DNA from: Nitratireductor aestuarii
GTDB lineage: Bacteria; Pseudomonadota; Alphaproteobacteria; Rhizobiales; Rhizobiaceae
DNA length: 64,000 nucleotides
Direction: 5' to 3'
Assembly: GCF_014641695.1 (NCBI RefSeq)
Contig: NZ_BMIF01000003.1
Span: 62,001 to 126,000, forward strand
Shown: positions 43,949 through 54,600 of the stretch, piece by piece
How positions within the stretch are numbered: position 1 is the stretch's first letter
How the letters are laid out: every line of letters begins with the position of its first letter
Program-made: the position numbers and the translations under genes
The notes under the pieces: model-generated
Database searches by the model: none
Told to the model about the DNA's origin: nothing
The model's input: only the letters and a program-made list of their open reading frames with translations

Positions 43949-44149
43949 TCAGAAATCGACCGCCACACCTTTGACTTCCCAGTCGCCATAGCGAGCCGGA
44001 TCTGGGCCTTCCCGTCCGCCGATCTCCTTGGGAGCCTGCTCCTGGGCCTCCAGGGCTTTCCGGCGACGTTCTTCGGCCTCGGCAAGCGCCCGCTGGGCGG
44101 CCGGCGAGAGTGTCTTCTTGACCGGTTGAGGTTGTTCCGTATCGCTCAT
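43949..44149 (-). CDS. DUF1674 protein, Sdh assembly factor 4-like
   Basis: A 66-residue protein ending in the DUF1674 signature GPDPARYGDWEVKGVAVDF. The eukaryotic homologue SDHAF4 chaperones flavinated SdhA before it joins the iron-sulfur subunit, so this is a likely succinate dehydrogenase assembly factor. The N-terminal half is a charged helix. It is 15 kb from the sdh operon of this window. Confidence 0.9.
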   Translation of the reverse strand: MSDTEQPQPVKKTLSPAAQRALAEAEERRRKALEAQEQAPKEIGGREGPDPARYGDWEVKGVAVDF

Positions 44150-44249
44150 CCTGATCTTCCTTCCTGACGGTGCGGCAAATTAGGCGAAGGTCCGTCCATC
44201 ATAAGCGCTGATTTATCAGCAATGCCGGGATCGGACTGCCGCTCTATCC

Positions 44250-44280
44250 GTTGAATCTGGCCTGTTTCATTCCCATCATT
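44250..44280 (+). promoter_or_regulatory. Candidate RpoH (heat-shock) promoter of htpX
   Basis: GTTGAA (44250-44255) is separated by 16 nt from CCCATCATT (44272-44280). This is close to the heat-shock sigma pattern CTTGAA-N15-17-CCCAT. HtpX is a classical heat-shock protease, which fits. The leader to the ATG would be about 75 nt. Confidence 0.5.
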
Positions 44281-44360
44281 ATAGGGACAGACGGCGGTGC
44301 ACAATCGATCTGCAGCATGTATCCGTCTGGCAGGAACTTCGGCGTAAAGGAGCCACTTGG

Positions 44361-45305
44361 ATGAACTTGGTTCGCACAGCAATGCTTCTGGCATTCATGA
44401 CCGCACTGTTCATGGGTGTCGGCTATATGATTGGCGGTTCCGGAGGCATGATGATTGCCTTCCTGATTGCTGCTGCCATGAACCTGTTCAGCTACTGGAA
44501 CTCCGACAAGATGGTGCTGCGTATGTACAACGCCGTCGAGGTCGATGAGCGTACGGCGCCTGAGTACTACCGCATCGTCCAGGGTCTGGCAGCGAATGCC
44601 GGGCTCCCGATGCCGCGCGTGTACCTGATCGAGAATCCGCAGCCGAACGCCTTCGCGACAGGCCGGAACCCGCAGAACGCCGCGGTGGCTGCCACGACGG
44701 GCCTTCTCCACCGCCTGACAGCGGAGGAGGTCGCGGGCGTGATGGCGCACGAACTGGCGCACGTCCAGAACCGCGACACGCTGACCATGACGATCACCGC
44801 GACGCTCGCCGGTGCGATCTCGATGCTCGGCAATTTTGCGTTCTTCTTCGGCGGCAACCGCGACAACAACAATCCGCTCGGCTTCATCGGCGTCCTGATT
44901 GCGATGATCGTGGCGCCATTCGCCGCAATGCTGGTGCAGATGGCTATCAGCCGCACACGCGAATATTCGGCCGACAGGCGAGGCGCGGAAATCTGCGGAA
45001 ATCCGATGTGGCTCGCTTCCGCTCTTGCCAAGATCGCCAACAGCGCGCATCAGGTGCCTAACATGGATGCCGAGCGTAATCCGGCCACGGCTCACATGTT
45101 CATCATCAATCCGCTCAACGGACAGAATATGGATAACCTCTTCTCCACCCATCCCAACACGGAGAACCGCATCGCGGCTCTGCAGGCGATAGCCAATGAA
45201 ATGGGCTATCGGGCCGCTCCGCGCGCCGAAGCGCCGGCCGGTCCCTGGGGTGGAAGCCGCAGGCCCGGTCCGTGGGACAACGCCCGCAAGGGTCCCTGGT
45301 CGTGA
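44361..45305 (+). CDS. htpX: Membrane zinc metalloprotease HtpX
   Basis: An M48-family inner-membrane protease that degrades misfolded membrane proteins. The 314-residue product has two N-terminal helices, the zinc motif [10 protein letters not shown] (about 130-139), a second hydrophobic region, and the third zinc ligand in [21 protein letters not shown] lies 8 nt before the ATG. The end overlaps rsmB by 4 nt (GTGA). The C-terminal tail is Gly/Pro/Arg-rich, as in rhizobial relatives. Confidence 0.97.
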   Translation: MNLVRTAMLLAFMTALFMGVGYMIGGSGGMMIAFLIAAAMNLFSYWNSDKMVLRMYNAVEVDERTAPEYYRIVQGLAANAGLPMPRVYLIENPQPNAFATGRNPQNAAVAATTGLLHRLTAEEVAGVMAHELAHVQNRDTLTMTITATLAGAISMLGNFAFFFGGNRDNNNPLGFIGVLIAMIVAPFAAMLVQMAISRTREYSADRRGAEICGNPMWLASALAKIANSAHQVPNMDAERNPATAHMFIINPLNGQNMDNLFSTHPNTENRIAALQAIANEMGYRAAPRAEAPAGPWGGSRRPGPWDNARKGPWS

Positions 45306-46705
45306 GCGAGGGCAAGGTCCGTCCGCAGCGCAAGCCGCAGCATCGCCGTCCCTCCGCTCCGCGTGAGCATGTGGTCGAGGACAACCAGCCGGGCATGGAG
45401 GCGCGTCAGGCCGCGACGCGGCTCCTGTCCGCTGTCATCGATGCCCGCACACCGCTTGATGCACTGACCGATGGCGAACATGGCCATCCGCAGTATCTGG
45501 CACTCGATGGCCGCGACCGTGCGCTGGTCCGCGCCATCCTCGTCAGCGCGCTGCGCTTCCGCAGGACAATCGAGGCCATCATTGGGAGCCAGCTTGATCG
45601 GGCATTGCCGGGTAACGCCCGTTCGCTCTCCGCACTCCTGCATGTCGCTGCGGCGCAGATCCTGTTCCTCGATGTGCCAGACAGCGCTGCGGTGAACCTC
45701 GCCGTGGCTCAGGCAAAGGCCGACCCCCGCTCCGCGCGTTTCGCCGCTCTGGTGAACGCGATCCTGCGCAACATCGGGCGCAAGAAGGCGACGCTTCTGC
45801 CGAAGACCCTTGAGAAGACCGCCGACGCTCCGGATTGGATGATCGAGCGCCTTGAAGCCGCTTACGGCAAGGACACCACTCGGCAAATTCTGGAAGTCCA
45901 CCGCACCGAGTCGCCTGTCGATTTCTCGGTCAAGTCGCAGCCAGACAACTGGGCCGAAAAGTTTGGCGGCCGGACGCTGCCCAACGGCTCTGTCCGAGTG
46001 GACGATCTTTCTGTCTCCGTCCCGGAGCTTCCGGGTTTTGCGGATGGCGAATGGTGGGTGCAGGACGCAGCCGCCAGCCTCCCGCCGCGCCTTCTAGGCA
46101 ATGTCGCTGGTCTTGAAGTGGCCGACCTCTGCGCAGCCCCAGGCGGCAAGACGGCCGCTCTCGCGGCTGCGGGCGCAAAGGTCACGGCCGTCGACCAATC
46201 TGGCAATCGCCTGAAGCGTCTGAAGAGCAACCTCGCCCGCCTCGGCCTTTCCGCCGAGGTGGTTGAGGCCGACATTCTCAAGTGGCAGCCCGAGCAGAAG
46301 TTCGACGCGATCCTTCTCGATGCGCCCTGTTCGTCGACCGGCACGGTGCGCCGTCATCCGGACGTTCTGTGGACCAAGTCACCCGAAGACATCGCGAAGC
46401 TCGCGGGCCTGCAGCGCCGTCTGCTGGAGCGTTGCTTCGAACTGGTGAAGCCCGGTGGCGTCGTGGTGTTCTCCAACTGCTCGCTGGACCCTGAAGAGGG
46501 TGAGGATCTGGTGCAATCCCTTCTGAAAGAGCGGCCCGACATCTCACTCGACCGGATCCAGCCGGAAGAATTGCCTGGGGCGGAACACTTCATTGCTGAA
46601 GAGGGCTGGCTCAGGACAATTCCCACCGCGGATGATGGTTCGTCAGGCCAGCTTGCCGGCGTCGACGGGTTCTTTGCGGCCAGGTTCCGGCAGCGTGCAG
46701 GTTGA
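45302..46705 (+). CDS. rsmB: 16S rRNA (cytosine-C5)-methyltransferase RsmB
   Basis: An RsmB-like RNA methyltransferase acting on 16S rRNA. An N-terminal NusB-like domain ([20 protein letters not shown], in part) is followed by the SAM-binding domain: [34 protein letters not shown] and [11 protein letters not shown], where the second cysteine is the nucleophile (usually TCS). I start it at the GTG at 45302, which overlaps the htpX stop; an upstream ATG lies inside htpX. Confidence 0.93.
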   Translation: MSEGKVRPQRKPQHRRPSAPREHVVEDNQPGMEARQAATRLLSAVIDARTPLDALTDGEHGHPQYLALDGRDRALVRAILVSALRFRRTIEAIIGSQLDRALPGNARSLSALLHVAAAQILFLDVPDSAAVNLAVAQAKADPRSARFAALVNAILRNIGRKKATLLPKTLEKTADAPDWMIERLEAAYGKDTTRQILEVHRTESPVDFSVKSQPDNWAEKFGGRTLPNGSVRVDDLSVSVPELPGFADGEWWVQDAAASLPPRLLGNVAGLEVADLCAAPGGKTAALAAAGAKVTAVDQSGNRLKRLKSNLARLGLSAEVVEADILKWQPEQKFDAILLDAPCSSTGTVRRHPDVLWTKSPEDIAKLAGLQRRLLERCFELVKPGGVVVFSNCSLDPEEGEDLVQSLLKERPDISLDRIQPEELPGAEHFIAEEGWLRTIPTADDGSSGQLAGVDGFFAARFRQRAG

Positions 46706-46852
46706 GGGTTACGCTGCGTCAACGATTTCATCCCCATAATCTATTTCAATTCCGGCGAATGCCAGAGATTATGCCTTCGCATAAATGCTTGAATCATCTA
46801 GATTCTTGTGAATTGCAGGTTGGGGTCTCGCAACTAGGGTGTAATAGCGGCC

Positions 46853-48583
46853 ATGGCAGGCGGGTTTAATCCGCTCTTGTGGAGTATTGCCGCGCGGCAG
46901 GGATGGCGCCGCCTGCGCCGGCGCTTGCGCGCAGGTCCCGCCTATCGCTGGCGCTATTCCGGACGCACGCCCGAACGCCTTTTGCTGGCTCCGCCGGACC
47001 TGCGTCTGGCCGATCCGCAGATCGCGCGCGAAATCTATCACGGCCGATTCCTGCTCGCGGGTCATCTGGTGGAGGCCGGTGGCGAATCGCCCTTCATGAT
47101 GGACGTGGAGCATTACGGCTGGCTGGAAGCGCTGCATGGCTTCCGCTGGCTGCGGCATCTCCATGTTGCCGAGTCGGACCTTGCCGCGGCCAACGCCCGC
47201 GCGCTCGTGCTCGACTGGATTACGCTGCACGGCCGCCGCATCAACGGCATCGCCTGGCACCCCGGCATCACGGCCCGCCGCATCATCGCATGGCTTCAGC
47301 ATTCGGCAATCGTTCTGCAGGGAGCGGACCTTCCGTTCTACCGGCTGTTCCTGAAGACGCTGGCCGTCCAGATCCGCTACCTGCGCTCGGTCGCCCGCGA
47401 AATGCCGGATGGAGAGGACCGTCTGCGCGCTCGCATCGCGCTCGCCTTCTCGTCCATGTCGCTGCCCACTCCGCCCTCGGCCATGCGCACGGCCACGCGA
47501 CATCTGTCGCAGGAGATCGAACGCCAGATCCTGCCGGATGGCGGGCACATCTCGCGCAATCCGAACGCGATCCTGGAGCTTCTGTCTGACCTCCTGCCGT
47601 TGCGCCAGACCTATGCCAATCAGGCTGAGCCGATCCCTGAAGCGCTGGTAAGCGCCGTCGACAGGATGCTCCCGGCGCTGCGCTTCTTCCGCCATCAGGA
47701 TGGCACCATCGCCCACTTCAACGGCATGGGCATCACCCTGCATGACCGGATCGCTGCCGTGCTGCGACACGACGACACCGGCGGAGCACCGCTCTTCCAT
47801 GCGCCCTATTCGGGATACGAGCGGCTTGCGATGGGGGGCACCACGGTCATTGCCGACACAGGTGCGCCGCCCGCAGCTGAACTATCCGACATGGCCAATG
47901 CCGGCTGCCTCTCCTTCGAAATGTCGTCCGGCCGTCATCAGTTCATCGTCAACAGCGGCATCGATTCTTTCGGCGACGAGGTATTCCGTCCGTTGGCGCG
48001 CGCTACGGCCGCTCACTCGACCGCGACGATCAACGACACGTCGCAGGCCCGTTTTGCGCTTCCTGCCGGTTGGGACGAATGGATCGGAACGCCGCTGATC
48101 AGCGGCCCGCAGAATGTCACCTGCCAGAGGATCGAAAAGCAGGGTGCGCAGGGTTTCGTTGCCAGCCATGATGGTTATGCCGCCCGCTTCAACTTCATCC
48201 ATCAACGCAGGGTAGTCCTTGAAAACGAGGGCAATCTCCTGCGCGGCCAAGATATCTTCCGTCCTGCGGGAGAGCAGAAGCCAGCCCCGGCTGAGATCAC
48301 CATTCGCTTCCATCTCCATCCCGACATCGCCCTCTACCAAAGCGAGGAGGGCCTGCTGATCCTCGTAGGCGAGAAGACGGACACGTGGGTTTTCGCCGCT
48401 GCTGGCGTCGAGCCCGTTGTTGAAGAGTCGATCTTTTTCGCCTCGCTTGCGGGCCCCGCCAGAAGCCGTCAGATCGTCCTCAATTTCAATACCGATCAGC
48501 GCACGGAAGTGAGCTGGCAGTTTCTGAGGACCAGTACCATCCTCTCGCGCACCAATGGATCCAGCACACAAGGTTTGATTTAG
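46853..48583 (+). CDS. Heparinase II/III family protein
   Basis: A 576-residue protein of the heparinase II/III-like family, with an N-terminal alpha-helical toroid-like region and a C-terminal beta-sandwich. HFNGMGITLHDRIA and SGYERLAMGGTTVIADTG lie around residues 286-340. Catalysis by such proteins is polysaccharide elimination, but the substrate is unknown and no signal peptide is seen, so a cytosolic role on glycans is inferred. It sits between rsmB and purH and is followed after 60 nt by purH. Confidence 0.85.
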   Translation: MAGGFNPLLWSIAARQGWRRLRRRLRAGPAYRWRYSGRTPERLLLAPPDLRLADPQIAREIYHGRFLLAGHLVEAGGESPFMMDVEHYGWLEALHGFRWLRHLHVAESDLAAANARALVLDWITLHGRRINGIAWHPGITARRIIAWLQHSAIVLQGADLPFYRLFLKTLAVQIRYLRSVAREMPDGEDRLRARIALAFSSMSLPTPPSAMRTATRHLSQEIERQILPDGGHISRNPNAILELLSDLLPLRQTYANQAEPIPEALVSAVDRMLPALRFFRHQDGTIAHFNGMGITLHDRIAAVLRHDDTGGAPLFHAPYSGYERLAMGGTTVIADTGAPPAAELSDMANAGCLSFEMSSGRHQFIVNSGIDSFGDEVFRPLARATAAHSTATINDTSQARFALPAGWDEWIGTPLISGPQNVTCQRIEKQGAQGFVASHDGYAARFNFIHQRRVVLENEGNLLRGQDIFRPAGEQKPAPAEITIRFHLHPDIALYQSEEGLLILVGEKTDTWVFAAAGVEPVVEESIFFASLAGPARSRQIVLNFNTDQRTEVSWQFLRTSTILSRTNGSSTQGLI

Positions 48584-48643
48584 CCTCAGTGTGTGGTAGG
48601 GCAGCCGGCATTCCCCCATGCTGGCAATGAAGAGAGAGTAGCC

Positions 48644-50260
48644 ATGGCCGTCTCCGCCAAGAACATTCCAGCACCGGACCTCGTGCCGGTGCGCAGAGCC
48701 CTTATTTCCGTTTCAGACAAAAGCGGCATCGTCGATTTCGCCCGCGCGCTTTCGGGTAAGGGCGTCGAACTCGTCTCCACGGGCGGCACCTCGGCTGCCC
48801 TGCAGCGCGAAGGCCTCGCGGTCCGCGACGTGTCGGAACTCACCGGCTTCCCCGAGATCATGGACGGTCGCGTCAAGACGCTGCATCCGCTGGTCCATGG
48901 CGGTCTGCTCAGCATCCGCGACGATGCCGAGCATCAGGACGCGATGAAGCAGCACAATATTCAGCCGATCGACCTGGTTGTCATCAACCTCTATCCGTTC
49001 GAGGAAGTGCGCTTCGGTGGCGGCGACTATGCCAGCGTGGTGGAAAACATCGACATCGGCGGCCCGGCCATGGTCCGTGCTTCGGCCAAGAACCACGCCT
49101 ATGTTGCGATCGTGACCGATCCGGCGGACTACGCCCGTGTTCTTGAGGCTCTGGAGCAGAACAACGGCTCGCTGCCCTATCGTCTGCGTCAGGAACTGGC
49201 TGCCAAGGCTTATGCCCGCACCGCCGCCTACGACGCTGCGATCTCGCAGTGGTTTGCCGAGACGCTCAACGTCGAGGCTCCGGAATGGCGCGCCTTCGGC
49301 GGCAAGCTTGCGCAGGTCATGCGCTATGGCGAGAACCCGCACCAGCAGGCAGGCTTCTACCTCACCGGTGAGAAGCGCCCGGGCGTGGCGACTGCCCGCC
49401 AGATCCAGGGCAAGCAGCTCTCCTACAACAACATCAACGACACGGATGCAGCCTTCGAGCTCGTTTCCGAGTTCGATCCGGCCCGCACCGCAGCCGTTGC
49501 CATCATCAAGCACGCGAACCCCTGCGGTGTGGCTGAAGGCGCATCGATCGCCGAGGCTTACCGCAAGGCGCTGGCCTGCGATCCGGTTTCCGCCTTCGGC
49601 GGTATCGTGGCGCTCAATCGCACGCTCGAAGCGGACGCTGCCGAGGAAATCTCCAAGATCTTCACCGAGGTGATCATCGCTCCGGACGCCACGGAAGAGG
49701 CACAGGCCATCATCGCCCAGAAGAAGAACCTGCGTCTGCTTCTGACGGGTGGCGTCGCTGATCCGCGTCAGGCCGGCCTTGCCGCGAAGACGGTCGCCGG
49801 TGGCCTGCTCGTCCAGAACCGCGACAATGGCGTTGTCGATGACCTCGACCTTAAGGTCGTCACCAAGCGCGCGCCGACGGAGAAGGAACTGGCCGACCTC
49901 AAGTTTGCCTTCCGCGTCGCCAAGCACGTGAAGTCCAATGCGATCGTCTATACGAAGGACCTTGCAACCGTTGGCGTAGGCGCTGGCCAGATGAGCCGCG
50001 TCGACTCCGCCCGCATCGCAGCCCGCAAGGCACAGGACGCCGCCGAGGCTGCTGGTCTTGCCGAGCCGTTGACGAAGGGCTGCGTGGTCGCTTCCGACGC
50101 GTTCTTCCCCTTCGCTGACGGTCTGCTGTCGGCTGTCGAGGCAGGCGCAACGGCGGTGATCCAGCCGGGCGGCTCCATGCGCGACGATGAGGTGATCAAG
50201 GCCGCCGACGAGCATGGCATCGCCATGGTCGTCACCGGAATGCGCCACTTCCGCCACTAA
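48644..50260 (+). CDS. purH: Bifunctional AICAR formyltransferase/IMP cyclohydrolase
   Basis: Carries out the last two steps of IMP synthesis. The 538-residue product has an N-terminal cyclohydrolase domain ([30 protein letters not shown]) and a C-terminal formyltransferase domain ([25 protein letters not shown]). The ATG at 48644 gives the standard N-terminus. A strong terminator follows. Confidence 0.98.
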   Translation: MAVSAKNIPAPDLVPVRRALISVSDKSGIVDFARALSGKGVELVSTGGTSAALQREGLAVRDVSELTGFPEIMDGRVKTLHPLVHGGLLSIRDDAEHQDAMKQHNIQPIDLVVINLYPFEEVRFGGGDYASVVENIDIGGPAMVRASAKNHAYVAIVTDPADYARVLEALEQNNGSLPYRLRQELAAKAYARTAAYDAAISQWFAETLNVEAPEWRAFGGKLAQVMRYGENPHQQAGFYLTGEKRPGVATARQIQGKQLSYNNINDTDAAFELVSEFDPARTAAVAIIKHANPCGVAEGASIAEAYRKALACDPVSAFGGIVALNRTLEADAAEEISKIFTEVIIAPDATEEAQAIIAQKKNLRLLLTGGVADPRQAGLAAKTVAGGLLVQNRDNGVVDDLDLKVVTKRAPTEKELADLKFAFRVAKHVKSNAIVYTKDLATVGVGAGQMSRVDSARIAARKAQDAAEAAGLAEPLTKGCVVASDAFFPFADGLLSAVEAGATAVIQPGGSMRDDEVIKAADEHGIAMVVTGMRHFRH

Positions 50261-50292
50261 AAGTTGGCGGACGCAAAGATCGAAGTACAGAA

Positions 50293-50320
50293 GGGAGTGC
50301 CGCTCAGGCGCTCCCTTTTT
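50293..50320 (+). terminator. purH terminator overlapping the UMF1 gene end
   Basis: A 9-bp stem with one G-U pair (50293-50301 with 50307-50315), loop GCTCA, followed by TTTTT. It overlaps the last codons and stop of the convergent MFS gene. Confidence 0.92.
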
Positions 50321-51689
50321 CGCCTCTGACGAAGGGCAATAGCACCAGCGAGGCGATGAAGAGTACCAGAATGGGAGCCACACCCACCCGCTGTGCAGTC
50401 TCAGGCGAGAAGGCCTGCGAGGTCATCCACGCAGTCATTGCAGCGATGGAAAGCGGCCCGATGAACGACGTCGCCTTTCCGGAAAGCGCGAAGAGGCCGA
50501 AAGCCTCCGTCACGCGTTCGCGCGGGACTTGATCAACGAGTAACGTGCGCGATGAAGCCTGGATCGAGCCGCCAGCCGCGCCGATGAACGCACCGGCAAT
50601 GTAGAAGGCTAACGTCGGCAGGGTCGAGCCTTCGCCGACCTCGATGAACAATATCTCGTCATTCGTGGTCGAGATCACCAGCAGGCAGCACAGAACGAGG
50701 ATCAAGGCTGACCCTACGACCACGGACTTGGGGCCGAAGGCCTTGTCCGCTAGACCGCCCAACCATGCTCCGATAGCGCCCGTCAGGGCTGCAATGATGC
50801 CGAAAATGCCGATCTGAACGATGGTCCAGTTGAGTACGCCCGCCGCATAGATGCCGCCGAAGGCATAAAGCGCGTTGAGCGCGTCGCGATAGAGCATCGA
50901 GGACATCAGGAAGCTGAAATAGCTCCGCTGCTTCGGCAGGGTGCGCAACGTTTGCCAGAGACGGCGCAGCGCCGTGCCGACAGCGCCGGAGACATTGTTC
51001 CGCGGCTGGTCCGGCGTGAACAGGAACATCGGCAGCACGAACACGATGTACCACAGAGCCGTCAGCGGTCCGGAAGCCCGGTCACCCTCATGCTGGGCCG
51101 GATCAAGGCCAAAGATCGGCTCGAACCCCAGCAATGTGTGCGTCGCGTCCGGCGGGGCCGACATGAAGCCCAGCACCAGCACAAGCGAGAGAAGCCCGCC
51201 CACATAGCCGAACCCCCAGGCACTTCCTGAAAGCCTGCCGAGCTCCGAGCGCGGCACCAGATAGGGCATCATCGCATTGTTGAAGACGGCGGCATATTCC
51301 ATGCCGAACACGCCAAAGGCGATGGCCACCAGAATGAGCGTCATGTTCTCCATGCCGGGCGTTGCAAACCACAGCGCCGCGCAGGCGATGACGCCGATTA
51401 CCGAGAATGCGAAAATGAACGGTTTTCGCGGGCCAACGGCATCCGCGACTGCACCCAGAACTGGCGAGGTGAAGGCAATGAGAAGGCCACCTATGCCGGT
51501 GGCGAGGCCCCAGAGTTCCTGCCCCTTGGCAGGGTCAGGGGCCACATAAGCTGCGAAATAGGGGGCGAAGACGAAGGTGAAGATCAGCGTATGGAAGGGC
51601 TGGGTTGCCCAGTCGAAAAAGATCCAGCCCCAGATACCCCGTTTTGAGGCCGGGGTATCCTGATGCGCTGCCGCCCCTACATCGTTCAT
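50304..51689 (-). CDS. UMF1-type MFS transporter
   Basis: A 461-residue, 12-helix carrier of the UMF1/Atg22-like family, seen from WGWIFFDWATQPFHTLIFTFVFAPYF (in part: FDWATQPFHTLIFTF). The substrate is unknown; family members export amino acids or small metabolites. Its ATG shares a 4-nt overlap with the glutamate dehydrogenase stop, so it is the second gene of that operon, which suggests a link to amino-acid metabolism. Confidence 0.9.
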   Translation of the reverse strand: MNDVGAAAHQDTPASKRGIWGWIFFDWATQPFHTLIFTFVFAPYFAAYVAPDPAKGQELWGLATGIGGLLIAFTSPVLGAVADAVGPRKPFIFAFSVIGVIACAALWFATPGMENMTLILVAIAFGVFGMEYAAVFNNAMMPYLVPRSELGRLSGSAWGFGYVGGLLSLVLVLGFMSAPPDATHTLLGFEPIFGLDPAQHEGDRASGPLTALWYIVFVLPMFLFTPDQPRNNVSGAVGTALRRLWQTLRTLPKQRSYFSFLMSSMLYRDALNALYAFGGIYAAGVLNWTIVQIGIFGIIAALTGAIGAWLGGLADKAFGPKSVVVGSALILVLCCLLVISTTNDEILFIEVGEGSTLPTLAFYIAGAFIGAAGGSIQASSRTLLVDQVPRERVTEAFGLFALSGKATSFIGPLSIAAMTAWMTSQAFSPETAQRVGVAPILVLFIASLVLLPFVRGEKGSA

Positions 51690-54600
51690 CCAGTCATGTC
51701 CACCATCAACCCTGCTGCCACGTTGAGACGAGACAGGGTGATGTCACCGCTGCCGGTGAGGGACGCGAGATCCCTGATCACCCGTTCCACCCGCTCTCCT
51801 CCCTCGCTGAGCCAGGCCGCGGCGGGGTCTTCGTCACCGCGATAGGCTTCAAGCGCCGCGACAGTAATGTTGCGTCGGGCCGTGTCAATCAAATCCAGCG
51901 AGCGGACCAACGCGAGCTCGTCGTAGTAGTCCGTCCGTGCGATGGTCTCGGCCGCTGCTTCGATCTTGCCCAGCTGGAAAGCTTCGCTGACCGTGACATA
52001 GGCCTTCGCGGTCGCGAGCAGGTCGGCCTGGGCGACATCCGCCGCAAGGCAGATGTCGGGGATGAGCGCCAGCGCATCGAGCAGCGCCAGCTTGCGGGCG
52101 AGATCCAGCGGAACGCCGGCCTCTACCATTTCAGCCGCAGCCGATTCAGTGCGATTGCGCAGGTCGTCGGGCTGCCTATCCTGGAGGATCGGCTCAAGCT
52201 CCTTCACCGCACCGCGCAGCCGGCTGATCCGCTGGTCGAGCGGAAGCCCCTTCTTTCCCTGCTTCAGCTGCCAGCTCGTGCCGTTCACGACAAGCTTGCG
52301 CACCCGCTCATAGAGCGAGAGCTGCAGCTGGCCGTCGACCTTGGTGTCCAGCGCATCGATGCGCGCATAAAGTTCCGGCAGGCCGAAGCCGTCCTTGATG
52401 ATCGTATAAGCTTCGACGATTTCGCCCGTGCTGCGGCCCGTCATGTCCTGCAGCTGCGAGATGAAGGTGGCACCGCCCCGGTTGACGATGTCGTTGATGA
52501 GGACGGTCGCGATGATCTCCCGCCGCAACCGGTGGCTGCGAATCTCATCCGTGTAGCGCTCGCGCATCGCCTTCGGGAAATAGGCGAGGAGATCCGTCTC
52601 GAAATGCGCCTCGTCGGGCACTTCCGTTGCCACCAGCTCGTTGAAATGCACGAGCTTTGCATAGGCGAGCAGCACGCCGATCTCCGCCCGTGTCAGCCCT
52701 TCGCTCTTCGCCTGGCGCTCGGCCAGCGCATCTGGCCCCGGCAGGAATTCGACCGCCCGGTCCAACAGGCCACGGCCCTCGAACAGCGTCATCAGCCGGT
52801 TCTGATGGGGCAGGTCGGCGACTCCGCGCCGCTCGATCATGGAGATGGCAAGCGACTGCTGATAATTGTTGGCGAGCACCAGATGCGCGACGTCATCCGT
52901 CATGTCGGCCAGCAGCTTGTTGCGGCTCGGCACGTCCAGCTTGCCTGCGCGCACGGCACTTGCCAGCGCAATCTTGATGTTCACCTCGACGTCAGACGAA
53001 TTAACGCCGGCCGAATTGTCGATCGCATCCGAGTTGCAGCGGCCGCCTATACGGTTGAACTCCACGCGCGCAAGCTGGGTCATGCCGAGGTTGGCACCCT
53101 CGCCGACGACCAGCGCCTGCAGATCCCTTGCCGCGACACGGATGGCGTCGTTGGCACGATCGCCAGCACTCTGGTTGGTCTCCGTGGAGGCCCGTACGTA
53201 GGTGCCGATGCCGCCGAACCAGAGCAGATCGACCGGCGCGCGGAGGATAGCGCTCATCAGCTCGTTGGGCGTCACGACGGTCTTTTCGATGCCAAGTGAT
53301 GCGGCTGCTTCGACGGAAAGCGTCACATGCTTTTCCGTGCGCGACACTATCATGCCACCCTTGGAGAGGAGCTTCTGATCGTAATCCTGCCAGCTGGAGC
53401 GGGGCAGGTTGAAGAGCCGCTGCCGCTCCTCGAACGACTTTGCCGGATCTGGATCCGGATCGATGAAGATGTCGCGATGGTCGAAGGCCGCGACCAGCCT
53501 CGTCTGGCGTGACAGCAGCATGCCGTTGCCGAACACGTCGCCCGACATGTCGCCCACACCAACGACGGTGAAAGGCTCCGTCTGGATATCGCGGTTCATT
53601 TCGCGGAAGTGCCGCTTCACGGCCTCCCACGCGCCGCGCGCGGTGATCCCCATGACCTTGTGGTCATAGCCCGCCGAGCCACCGGAAGCGAAAGCGTCAT
53701 CCAGCCAGAAGCCGTGTTCCTGGCTGATGGCGTTCGCCGTGTCGGAGAATGTGGCTGTGCCCTTGTCCGCTGCGACGACGAAATACGGGTCGTCCCCATC
53801 CCTGCGCACCACTCCTTCCGGTGCAATGACCGTCTCGCCATCCAGATTGTCGGTGATGGAAAGCATGCTGGAGATGAAGGTGATGTAGGCCGCGCGGCCC
53901 GCCTCAAAGATCTCCTGCCGGTTTCCGCCCGCAGGCAGTTGGCGCGGGAAGAACCCGCCCTTGGCGCCCACCGGCACGATCACCGCATTCTTGACCTGCT
54001 GTGCCTTCACCAGCCCCAGCACTTCCGTACGATAATCCTGAGCCCGATCAGACCAGCGCAGCCCGCCACGCGCAACCGGTCCAAAGCGCAGGTGAACGCC
54101 TTCCACCTCGGCGCCATAGACGAAGATCTCGCGCCACGGCCGTGGCTGCGGCAGCCACTCGATCGCATGCGGGTAAAGCTTGAGAACAATCGGCGCACCC
54201 TCCTTCTTGGGCGCGAAATAGTTCGTCCGCAGTGTTGCGCCCATGAGAACCAGGAATCGCCTGATGATCGTATCGTCATCAAGGCTCGGCACCTGTTCCA
54301 GCGCGGCTTCAATCTCGGCTCTGATCTGGTCCTCGGTGCCGGCGCGGGCGTCCTCCGCCACGCTTGGCGCAAGGCGTGTCTCAAACAGGCGATAGAGCAG
54401 GGCCGCGATGGCTGGATAGCGGTTGAGCGTATCGGCAATGTAGCCCTGACTATAGGTGATGCCCGCTTGCTGCAGGTAGCGGCTGTAGGTTCGCAGCACT
54501 GCGATCTGCCCGACCGTCAGGCGCGCGTTCTGCGCCAGAGCGTTCAGCCGGTCGCTATCCTGCTCACGGTGCCAGACGGAGGCGAACACCTGCTCGAAGA

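Noticed and set aside
48584-48643. Riboswitch upstream of purH
   Set aside because: Only 60 nt separate purH from the preceding gene, and I see no purine or ZTP riboswitch consensus there.
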